From Phytoseiulus persimilis (lineage: Eukaryota; Arthropoda; Arachnida; Mesostigmata; Phytoseiidae), in contig CM075103.1 in NCBI GenBank assembly GCA_037576195.1, positions 1,178,001 to 1,242,000 on the forward strand: a DNA stretch of 64,000 bases. Reading direction: 5' to 3'. This document shows positions 36,801 to 45,354 of the stretch, piece by piece; position 1 is the stretch's first letter; each line of letters opens with the position of its first letter. The translations under genes were made by a program, and so were the position numbers. The notes under the pieces are model-generated. The model was not told where the DNA came from, searched no databases, and saw nothing but the letters and a program-made list of their open reading frames with translations.

Positions 36801-39617
36801 CTTGGCTGGATCACGTTGACCGGTTTGGGTCTCTATCTTGTGTTCTTCGCACCAGGTGAGGAAGGCACATTAGGGAAATTAGCAAAGTCCACGAGATTAG
36901 GTCTTGTATGTACAGGATGACAGTTTATTTGGACAGAAGATTCAAAGCCATACCACACGAATTCTGGTAGAACAGTAATAGCGAACAAAAAGTAACCGAA
37001 TCAATAGATTGGGGCTGGCTGTTGAGTGGGGAGAAGTCCGAACCTCTTCTTGCAGAGCACACGTTGCTCAGAGTACTTGTCATCTGGAGAGAATCTCGCG
37101 GGATGCGCACTCTTCGTGGGTTTACCTTCGGGATCTGTCATCTTGAAAGTGTACACGCGCTCTCCTGCAATCAATGGAGTCACGGATAATTAGTTGAGTA
37201 ATCGGCAGAAATGACGGGTGTTGGGAGCTGAATTTCTCAAATGAGGAATGGTTGGCTACGCTGTCGGCATCGGACCTCTTGAAGCCAGGCTTCGACTGTT
37301 CCCTGGATTTTCCAAAACATAATACTCCGGTCGCCTCTTCGAGATCAGAATCTATTCTCGAGGATTCAGAATCAACTCCGAGGCTCGACTGCGGCTACCA
37401 AGATGAGCTAAGTCGGAACGTTGTAGATGACAATGGAGCGGTCATCTGCAATGGACGCGAGCCGACTCCCGTTCGGACTGTACGCGATTCCAGTGACTTG
37501 TTGCGAATGCGCAGTGAAGGTGTGTAGGCAGTCTCTCGCTCCGATATCCCAGACCTTCACTGTGTTGTCGGCGGATCCTGTTGCGAATCTCTTGCCGTCG
37601 GGTGCGAACTTCACATCGATCACCCAGCTCCCGTGACCGTGCAGCGTGGTGGCAAGATGAACGTCGGTGCTCTGGTCTAGTCTTCGAACTTCATAAATCT
37701 TGACGTGCTTGTCATCGGACGCTGTTACGAGCACTGAGGAATCGGGAGAGAAGGCGATTCCGCGAACAGGCATTGCATGACCATCTAAGGTTGTGAGCAG
37801 AGCCGATGTTTGCAGATCATAAATATTGACCGGTCCGTCGATAGACGCTGTAGCCAAATATTTTCCGTTGGGAGAAAACGTCAATGCCATGATGTACTTC
37901 CCGGTCGTATCTAGCTCTCCGACCATTTTACGACTCTCAACTTCGAACAGATGGACTTTTCTTTGCTGGGTTCCGATTGCGATGAGACGGGAGTCCGGCG
38001 AAAACGCAACTTTCCACGCATGATGCTCGTTGGATTCGATCACGTTCGTTTCCTCGCCGGTTTCCAAGTCCCAAAACTTCACTGTCGCATCCAGGGCGCT
38101 CGTAGCCAGCAGAGTGCCCTCAGCATTCGCGGCGACTGAGTTCACCCCGAGGCAGTGACCCTCGAGAGTGTGCTTGAGCTCGAGCTGCTTTTCCTCATCC
38201 CATGTCCAGACTTTGACTGAATCATCGAGACTACCAGTGATGAGGAGATGCTCGTTTGTTTTCACTGATTTCACCCATGTGCACGCCCAGATCTCTTCTT
38301 TGTGGGCATCGGTTTTCGTCTGAAGTACGGAGAATGCCATGGCTGCCCTCGATCGCTCGATAAAACAACGGTTGCGGATCGCGTTCTCGCTTTTTCCTCG
38401 TTAGAGCTCGCTGAATACCGCAGAACTTCCACCGAGGCAGTCTCGAACCAATAAGGCGGCTTTCAGAGGGTACCTAGAAAACCGGGACGTTCCGTAAGCG
38501 ATACAAACATCCATTCACAACGAAATACAGAGGGAGCTCTCGAGGAAAACGAATATGCTGAAGGCGAGAACAGAAAGCGAAACTTCTTAACCACAACTGA
38601 GACCGGAAAGGGTGCTGTGGTTTCAACGTTAACGAGTCATGAAGATGGCAATCGATCGCTTAGGAACTTCCCGGTACACGTGCTACTTCTGGTGTTGTTG
38701 AGGGGCATGCGGCGAACTCGTTATCGGCCATCGAAACCAAAATTTGTCGCTCCCATTCACCAAGCTCGAATAATATCGTAAGCCAAGAGAACTCACCAGC
38801 GGCGTCGAGATGGTAACGAAGACGCATGGCTTCCGATCTAGAGAAATTGAAGAAAACAGCAACTCGCCAAGAGAACACGCGGGAATCTCTTTGATGCGTT
38901 GTGTGTTTGTGAACTCGGAGCAGCCGACACCGCATCGAATTCAGGAACAATGGAGAGAGGGCGGAACAAAATGGCGGACGACGCCGCCCCGCTGAAATTT
39001 GAAAGTGGGGGCTCTGTTCCGATGGCCTGGAAACATCTTTAGGCTGTTACAGTCATGATCGACCCTTCCGGACAAGGTTCACGTTGATTGGCTCCACCTT
39101 CCACGATTGCCGATTGAATCGAGCGCAAAATGTACCATTGCGCTCTGGAGTTTTCTATTATTTTCCTGTGTGCTAAATAAGTGCCTGACTTAAGGAATGG
39201 GCCCCATGCCATGGACAGTGAACAGCGAATTATTCCCACTTTGGTGTCGTTCGACGTGCTTCTCGATCGCCACGTCCTTCAACTGGCTCTTCAACTTTTT
39301 GGTCGCCATGACATTCTTGTCACTCACCAAAGCACTCACACAAGAAGGTAAGTTAGGCGAACGGTCAGGCCGGAAGTGTTCCTTGAGCTATCATAGCCAA
39401 CCGACTCTTCCATCACTGCAGCCAGCTTCGTTCCTCTGCTGGTTCTATTTTCTAATTGACGTGGGGTATTTCAGGAGCGTTCTTACTTTACGCAATATTC
39501 GCCGTCGTTGCACTCGTTTTCTTCTACTTCATGCAACCTGAGACGAAAAACACCTCCCTAGAAGATGTGAAAGCGCCTGGGAATCAAACCACGCCGATGG
39601 CTGTATCGCGGCATTAG
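33897..39617 (+). CDS. SLC2A13: Proton myo-inositol cotransporter (SLC2A13/HMIT type)
   Basis: A major-facilitator sugar transporter that in this family moves myo-inositol with protons. Eleven exons join in frame to 540 aa: 33897-34055, 34172-34403, 35019-35178, 35304-35389, 35478-35597, 35810-35892, 35973-36141, 36259-36367, 36647-36855, 39195-39347, 39475-39617. All junctions are GT-AG with matching phases. Visible family marks are [15 protein letters not shown] in helix 1, the LNDLVGRK loop, [38 protein letters not shown] in helix 7, VERVGRR, and PETK near the C-terminus. Exons 8 and 9 encode an extended Cys-rich loop (several Cys, an N-x-T site) before LYLVFFAPG, which is characteristic of SLC2A13 rather than ordinary GLUTs. 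The start MGLASTP precedes an LI-containing cytosolic N-terminus. Intron 9 (36856-39194) contains NOP10 and WDR61 on the other strand. The exon 6 acceptor (CCTGAAAG) is the least certain junction. Confidence 0.95.
36924..36929 (-). terminator. Polyadenylation signal for NOP10
   Basis: TTTATT on the plus strand gives AATAAA on the minus strand, about 72 bases after the NOP10 stop codon. I found no canonical hexamer between the WDR61 stop (37408) and the NOP10 last exon, so WDR61 transcripts may also end here or use a variant signal. Confidence 0.6.
37001..38827 (-). CDS. NOP10: H/ACA ribonucleoprotein subunit NOP10
   Basis: NOP10 is a core protein of H/ACA snoRNPs, which guide pseudouridylation of rRNA and snRNA and form part of telomerase; it acts in the nucleolus and Cajal bodies. 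Two coding exons, 38797-38827 (31 bases, [10 protein letters not shown] plus one base) and 37001-37164, join in phase to exactly 64 aa, the length of the human protein. The family pattern is clear: a short tyrosine-rich start, then G-E-R-V-Y-T-F-K, the core [26 protein letters not shown] and a short tail ending in PIY. Donor GTGAGT and acceptor GATTGCAG are good. A pyrimidine-rich acceptor (TTTCTCTAG) lies 10 bases upstream of the ATG, so a 5' UTR exon is likely. The 1,632-base coding intron contains the whole WDR61 gene on the same strand, and the locus lies inside intron 9 of the inositol transporter on the opposite strand. Confidence 0.93.
37408..38340 (-). CDS. SKIC8: WD40 protein WDR61/SKI8, single exon
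   Basis: A 310-residue seven-bladed WD40 propeller. WDR61/SKI8 is a subunit of the cytosolic SKI complex, which feeds mRNA to the exosome, and of the nuclear PAF1 transcription complex. The seven blade-closing motifs are visible in order: VWTWD (about 44), FWDLE (89), LFEVE (131), IYDLQ (173), IYEVR (215), VWDIG (264) and IYNVP (near the end). GH-type turns such as [25 protein letters not shown] and [16 protein letters not shown] are also present. The length matches the human protein (305 aa). The ATG at 38340 starts [13 protein letters not shown], the usual N-terminal region. There is no intron, whereas vertebrate orthologues have several. The gene sits wholly inside the NOP10 intron, same strand, and within the transporter intron on the opposite strand. 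It could be an ancient retrocopy or a parental gene that lost its introns. Confidence 0.95.
   Translation of the reverse strand: MAFSVLQTKTDAHKEEIWACTWVKSVKTNEHLLITGSLDDSVKVWTWDEEKQLELKHTLEGHCLGVNSVAANAEGTLLATSALDATVKFWDLETGEETNVIESNEHHAWKVAFSPDSRLIAIGTQQRKVHLFEVESRKMVGELDTTGKYIMALTFSPNGKYLATASIDGPVNIYDLQTSALLTTLDGHAMPVRGIAFSPDSSVLVTASDDKHVKIYEVRRLDQSTDVHLATTLHGHGSWVIDVKFAPDGKRFATGSADNTVKVWDIGARDCLHTFTAHSQQVTGIAYSPNGSRLASIADDRSIVIYNVPT
38341..39000 (-). promoter_or_regulatory. Probable promoter/5' UTR region of NOP10 and WDR61
   Basis: This 660-base interval holds the NOP10 first coding exon and the sequence upstream of WDR61. Pyrimidine-rich 3' splice-like sites lie upstream of NOP10 (ending at about 38838) and between the two starts (TTTTCTAG near 38475, CGCCTTCAG near 38550). 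WDR61 could therefore be made by splicing a shared leader exon past the NOP10 start codon, or from its own promoter in the NOP10 intron. This is inference; no TATA box is evident. Confidence 0.3.
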
Positions 39618-39916
39618 CGGAACTGGCCACGATATCGGAACACATGACGATTCCGAACACTTGCCGTCGTTGTACTCAAGGAGGGATCGGTTCTCCAATC
39701 ATCGTGCCGGAGTTTGAGGACCCGAGGAGGGCACAGAAGAACCTTCTTGTCCCTTTCACAAAAGGCTCCAACCACCCGGGACATGTTAATTTAAGATATC
39801 CACATCCTTCGGGATGATGAGGGACAGCTCCATGAGAAAAGATTAGGTAGAATATTTTCCAAGGAATCGTTTTTATTTTGTAACACGTGTTCACTATTTA
39901 TACATATTTGTATATA

Positions 39917-39922
39917 AATAAA
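39917..39922 (+). terminator. Polyadenylation signal of the inositol transporter gene
   Basis: An AATAAA hexamer in an AT-rich tract, 300 bases after the transporter stop codon on the same strand. It is the first canonical hexamer downstream of that stop that I found. Confidence 0.6.
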
Positions 39923-40731
39923 AATAGCAGACATGGAATGAATATACCTGAAGTGATTCCTAGGGTGATTTCCTCGGGTCCATGCTTTTCTCGTCTGTGC
40001 GCCCCCAGTGAGGTCTCTTTACAGATTCACCGTGCGTCACTCATATAGCTAGTTATTTTTTTCCGGGAGAGATTCAGTGAGAAACTCTTCTCCTGTCTAC
40101 CTCGGACTTCTCTACTGAGCGGATACCCGTCTCATAGGGGTCCGTTTCCGATATTCCGTCGCAAAGATATGCGAAAACGCTGTGGGTATCATTCGTGCCA
40201 TGCTCTTGCGAGACTGGCTCTCAGGACCGACTCCGTGAAGAACAACTTGAACTCGGGATCTAAATCGAAATTGGCTTACTTCAGTGCCGCGGCGATGGAA
40301 CTCATTTCGATTCACGCAAGTGATTCCTCCAGATCGTCCCCGATTTGCCTCAGATAGCGCGATTGTCGCCTGGCGATAGAGCATCGGTGTGCAGGATTAC
40401 GCGACATAGTATCGTATACCTCGGGAAGATATCGGAGCTGCCTCCCTTGGTTTTGTTAGCTCGCTAAAAACAGTGCAGCACTGGTTGCTCCGTTCTCCGT
40501 TTCCGACATAGGTGAGCTCTATGACTCTTCTTCGTGCGGAATGTTTTTCTGCAGATACAGCATCGTACACGCCCCGTAGTGATGAAAGAATGTTCCTGGA
40601 AACGGAAAATATTTCACTCTGTTCCATTTTGGGCAGACTTCGGATGATCTGAGAGCTAGTCACGCGTGGTATATTTGAAATTATTGCATCGGGTAGCCCA
40701 AGCACTCTATATACGTGTTTTCGCTCCTTGT
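39923..40731. other. Intergenic spacer
   Basis: Between the 3' end of the inositol transporter and the 3' end of the zinc-finger gene (convergent pair). No gene is supported; short frames only. A minus-strand AATAAA (TTTATT at 39872-39877) is too far away to assign with confidence to the zinc-finger gene. Confidence 0.5.
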
Positions 40732-41821
40732 TCAAGCGCTAACCTCGACTTCGTGTTTTCTTACGACGTCTTTGTGCTTGAATGTCTGCCTACAGAAAGC
40801 ACAAGACAGTCGGGCCCTCCTTTCGATTGTTTGCAGCAGGAGATTTTGCAAGACGTGCTCGCGTTGACTTTCTTCGAGGAGAAACTTTTCGCCGCACCAA
40901 CCACACTCGAACGTCTGTGCTCCTCCGTGGATATGCCTGGAAGAGGAGAACGAGATATTCATTTGAAGGAAGGAATATGTTTCCCAATGGATACCGAAAC
41001 CATCCCACCCTGAATGCTCTGTGATAAAACTCCAGGGAACGAGCCTCATACTTTATGTGCGCGTCGAGAAGGACCTGCGACGCGGATGAAAAGCTGCATT
41101 TACTGCAGTGATGTTTGTTGCTCAAATGCTCCACCTCGTTGTGTATAACGAGACTAACTGGCTCGAAGAACCCTGCTTCGCAGAGCGAGCATCGATGGGG
41201 GAATTTGGAAATCATCAGTTTATGTTTGGCTGACTTCAAATGCTCTGAAACGAGGAGTGATGATCGTGTCAACTTTCGGACGAACTTCAGTGTGAGTGGC
41301 ACATTTCTCCTCCACACTGTTTCTCACCTTCGACCTGTGAAGGGACTTCGTACAAATGACACAACGAGCACCAGAAAATATCCGTCACATTTGTTTCCTC
41401 TGAGTGAGACTTCATGTGTTTTTTTAGATACTGCTTCGATTTCGTTGAATAGGAACAGTGAACACAGGTGAAAACCACATTCGAGTGCTGTAACAGATGC
41501 TTCTTGAGGTTGGAGGCGGAATTCGAAGCATAACTGCAGAAGTCACAGACATGGGGTCGCTCGTTCGAGTGAATCCTCTGCAATCGTGAATCGGATGAGA
41601 AACTCTCTCCACGGAGATTCCGATAGGAATATTGTCACAAACACTGACTATATCAGCTGAGCCGATGGGGAAATCAACCGGAAGGCTGGAAGGGAAGATC
41701 CGCTCACCTGATGGACTTTCGCGTTCGTGTGGTTCTTGCTCCGATACTCACAGAATTTGCAATGATAGAACGTCTTTCCTTCGGAGTCAACTTGAACCAA
41801 GAGCAGCTTCGACGGTTTCAT
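40732..41821 (-). CDS. C2H2 zinc-finger protein, 253 aa
   Basis: Four exons join in phase: 41708-41821, 41328-41577, 41052-41244, 40732-40936. The chosen ATG (MKPSKLLLVQVDSEG) opens the first exon with good splice sites, but an upstream exon cannot be excluded. About six to eight C2H2-type fingers run through the protein: C-K-F-C...H-Q-R-I-H (interrupted by intron 1), C-D-F-C...H-L-L-Q-H, C-V-H-C...H-M-K-S-H, C-S-L-C...H-L-K-S-A-K-H (interrupted by intron 2), C-S-L-C...H-N-E-V-E-H, C-S-K-C...H, and two degenerate C-terminal C-x2-C units. Linkers are only partly TGEKP-like (HSNERPHVCDFC). It is probably a nuclear DNA-binding transcription regulator. The exact orthologue is not recognised; fingers with C-x-Y after the second Cys resemble those of REST/CTCF-like arrays, but that is not diagnostic. 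Confidence 0.85.
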
Positions 41822-43232
41822 GATCGAGAGTGCACCACTTCTGGGACTCCACCGTCTTCCAAGATCGGAACTTCAACTCAGACCGCGATCTTCCACGCGA
41901 ACAAACGCACATGTTGGCTCAGGCCAAACATCACAATGCAGGAGTATCGGGTTGCTCTCAGCCAAAGAGCACTGGCTATGTGCTGAGCCGACCCAAATGA
42001 AGTCGTTGAGGCCAGCTGTCATCGGGGAGCTCGTCTGTCGGAGAACATGGGATAGAATCCGAGGGGGACAATCTGGGTGAGGATAGGCCGGGGAGAGCGC
42101 TCGCTCGAACGCCCGCCTGCCTCCGGCTTAGGTTGATGATGGTGCTGCTCCGCATCTTCATGAGCTCGCAGGGAGAGCGATGACGACATTGAAAAATCTC
42201 ATCAGAGCTGCTATTGTTTAGTTCCCCTTCAAAGAGCCAGAGTCTTCGTGAAAGAACCGTGTATCATCAACATCCCGACGCGGTTACCAGTATAAAGTCT
42301 CTATTTGATCTAAGTTTCAAAAGGCTCAGATGAGAATAATACTTGATGAGGCCCGGGAGTCCCCTGGCACCGCAACCAGAGAATGAGATAGGAAACCTCA
42401 TCTCGCTGGCCTTCGAGTTTTATTCTAATTCGAGTTCGGTTATTCCAGAGTACCCTACACCTAGCAACGTCTCTCTCCACTGACTCCGGTTCAGACATCT
42501 TGGAAACTTGGGAATAGGAGGAGTTCTGTCGCCGGTGGGAAGCGGGAATCACGTTTTTTTCCGTGTAGATTACTTCAAATCGTCCTCCCTTATTGAATAC
42601 AACCCCTTTCCAGTGGACGCTGAGTCACAGTGAACTACTTTCGCCGGTCCCTCAGAGTCCACTTGAACGGGGTTTTAATGGCTGAATTCTTTCTCAGAAG
42701 TTCTGATATCGGGACAATAATTCATCCTCTGATTCAAAGAGCGATCGCATCAGCAAGCAGGGTATCTTCGAGTGTCCATGGCATAACTGCCAGAGAGACT
42801 TTCCGATGTCGAGAGAAAAAACCCAGGAAATTGGCGGAACAGAACATTGGAAACTCGAACGTAGTGGGTGTCCATCTGAAGTCAAGACAAACGATGCCGT
42901 ATTCCATCACTTCGGGTTGAAGATGAAAACCAGCTGATGAACCCTGCTAAGAGCTCTGGGGTCAAACTTGAGAATTTGTGGGGAGCACTCATCTACCTTC
43001 ATGATAGACTCAACAGACGAGAAAGGGATCGATGATGGAAATCGACTGATCATCTCACTGGAACTGGAAACTGTCTTATGGGGAATGGAATTGAAGCACT
43101 GATCATACGAGCGGTCCCCGGAATTAATATTCGAGGGAATGTTGATGCAGATCTTTCACTTGTATCCGAAAATCACCGGAACCATCAGCAGCTTATGTTG
43201 CGTAGCATGCCGCAGAAGATACAGGATTGCGT
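41822..43232. other. Intergenic stretch, no supported gene
   Basis: Upstream of the zinc-finger gene and downstream of the reductase gene (both on the minus strand). It probably contains the zinc-finger promoter and possibly a 5' exon. No recognisable coding segment, repeat or RNA gene was seen. Confidence 0.45.
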
Positions 43233-43238
43233 TTTATT
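43233..43238 (-). terminator. Polyadenylation signal of pyrroline-5-carboxylate reductase
   Basis: TTTATT on the plus strand gives AATAAA on the minus strand, 47 bases after the stop codon, at the expected distance for a short 3' UTR. Confidence 0.65.
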
Positions 43239-43284
43239 GTATTCAGAGGAACCGCTGTCGGAATATACAAGAATGACGTCCGGG

Positions 43285-44502
43285 TTATCTGAGTTGCTCA
43301 CTTCTAACCCTTGCACTGTTCACCGCTTCGTGTATCGCAGATTTCACCCCATGTTTCTCAAGCACGAACAGACCCTCTGCCGTCGTCCCACCCGGAGAGG
43401 TGACGCTGTTCTTGAGCTCCGAAGGACTACGACCAGTTTCTCGACTGAGCACAGCTGCGCCCTGCAGGGAAAGGAGATTTAGATCCCCAACGGTTCTTTC
43501 CGCAGGGCGTCGTCTCATACAAACCGCTATGATAGTTGAGACAGAGATATGGGAAGTATAATGAGCAGATTAATAATTGAGGAGCCGCAACAACAGAGCA
43601 GATGTTGCAGACGGGAAACTTGGCGATCCAGGTTTGATTCACTCGCAAACCCACCTGAACTGTTTGCGTAGCGAGCTGGAGAGAAACATCCCTCGGGATT
43701 CCTTGGCGGACTCCAGCATCCGTCAGGGCTTCAATAACGTATAGAATATAAGCAGGCCCTGAACCGCTCAGCCCGGTCGCTGCATCCATAAGCTTCTCAT
43801 TGTACAGTCTCCGGCAAACTGGAGAGATGGGAGCGAAGACGGCCTGCGTGATGAGATCCAGCTCCTCCGAGGCCTCTCGAGCATAGTACACAGTTGCTCC
43901 CTCCCGAACTTCACAGGCGACGTTGGGCATCACTCGCACGACTTTCGTCCCAGAAGGAAGGGCCTGAAGCCATCGAGCGTCAGCATTCAATTGACAAACT
44001 CCGCTCTCCGAGAAGCAACTGGACGAGCGTAAGAAGTATCACTCACCTCTGCGATAGTGGACAGGGTTACCCCACCAGCAATTGACAGCACGACGTGCCT
44101 CTTCGGGTCGATCTTATGACTGACTTCTCGGAGCACAGGTCTAACCACGTCGGGCTTAACCGCCACAATGATCACGTCGCTATTTTCCACGGTCTCGAGA
44201 TTGCTCGAAGATGAATGACATTGGCCAGGCAGTGCTCGGAGGAGTTCTTCGTCCGGACACGAAGCATGAAGCTTCAAAGCTGCGCCATCAGCAGCCGGAA
44301 CACCTTCGAGTCAGTAGTTCAGGTTATTCATTCTGTTCCGACCACGAGGAACCAAACCGCGACGATCCACGGCTCAAATCGTTCACAGTAAAAAAAAAAC
44401 GGAACCTTTGCTGGCGGCCACGATGCCGTTTGCGATCGCTTGCGCCATTTTGCCGGCCCCAATGAGCCCGATGCTCCGCAAACGTGACAAACCCGCCTCC
44501 AT
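43285..44502 (-). CDS. PYCR: Pyrroline-5-carboxylate reductase
   Basis: Catalyses the last step of proline synthesis, NAD(P)H-dependent reduction of pyrroline-5-carboxylate. Four exons join in phase to 293 aa: 44406-44502, 44047-44303, 43655-44005, 43285-43461. The N-terminal Rossmann motif is SIGLIGAGKMAQAIANG (residues about 9-25). It is followed by VAVKPDVV, the VRVMPN strand, then the C-terminal dimerisation domain with the family signature TGLSGSGPAYI (about 176) and NSVTSPGGTTAEGL near the end. Length fits the family (about 270-320 aa). There is no obvious mitochondrial targeting sequence, which suggests a cytosolic PYCR3-like enzyme. Intron 2 is only 41 bases, and intron 1 has a weak donor (AAAG|GTTCCG). 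The first ATG of the exon was taken as the start. Confidence 0.93.
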
Positions 44503-45314
44503 CTTCGTGTTGAATGACAAAAACAGCACCGCTGGTACCGCTGTACGTGACGCATTCTTGATTTCTTCCTTCCTAAGGTATCGCGCGGAGAGAGTCTGTT
44601 GAGAATCGCTGAGATCCTTTCGAGAGATCTGCCGGATTCCAAGACGACGCTAACGTCTCCTTTGATTAAGCTGCACTGAGCACTCACTCAGCCAGGAGCT
44701 ACTTTCTCTCCGTTTACTTTCGACTCACCCCATCTGGTTGAAACAGCGCAGATCCCGTATCACCCTACGTCATTGCTTCTCTCCCCCATAAAGTTTCGCT
44801 CGAGTACCTCGACAATAAGGCAAATTGTCAACGACCAGGAATTGGCCAAAGTATCAGATGAGTAAGACAAAGAGATCGAAGCGAGGAGGATGCAGAGAAA
44901 AGCGTTGTCCACGTCAGGTTCGTCATTTTTCGACGTACACAGAACCTAAATCTGTATTCATCAGGAACAGAGTCCAGTTTGAGTTGAGCTATGCGATCAC
45001 CGATCCGTAACGAATATTGTCGGTCGCGATCGAGATGGGTTCAGGTATAGGGATGACTGTGCGCGATGTGTGAGCCGAACTTTCCCATTACCGCTCGGGA
45101 CGGACCACTCCTCACTCCCCTCTTGCTACGCTACTGCTTTGAAGAACTCATCCAGTCCATGATACCGTCTGCAAGCTGAGCTGACCCAGCTCTGATGATC
45201 GATAGGGGGACTCCGACGAAAGTCAACAGCAGTGTACTCTGCGGACTTTGGATTGACTCGAACACTGAAACGGATCCACGCACTGTCACGGCGCGTCTAG
45301 ATGAATAAGAGGTG
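44503..45314. other. Upstream flank of the reductase gene
   Basis: Expected to contain the reductase promoter and 5' UTR. No other gene is supported. A minus-strand frame at 45131-45352 is open but runs across the transposon end and is probably fortuitous. Confidence 0.4.
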
Positions 45315-45354
45315 GCTCGGACCAGTGGCGGCGCCAGCGCGAAGCTTGGCAAGC

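Noticed and set aside
43078..43482. 134-codon plus-strand frame
   Set aside because: It lies antisense to the last exon of the well-supported reductase gene and is a shadow of it.
44328..44687. 119-codon minus-strand frame over the first reductase exon
   Set aside because: It is out of frame with the Rossmann motif encoded by the true first exon (44406-44502).
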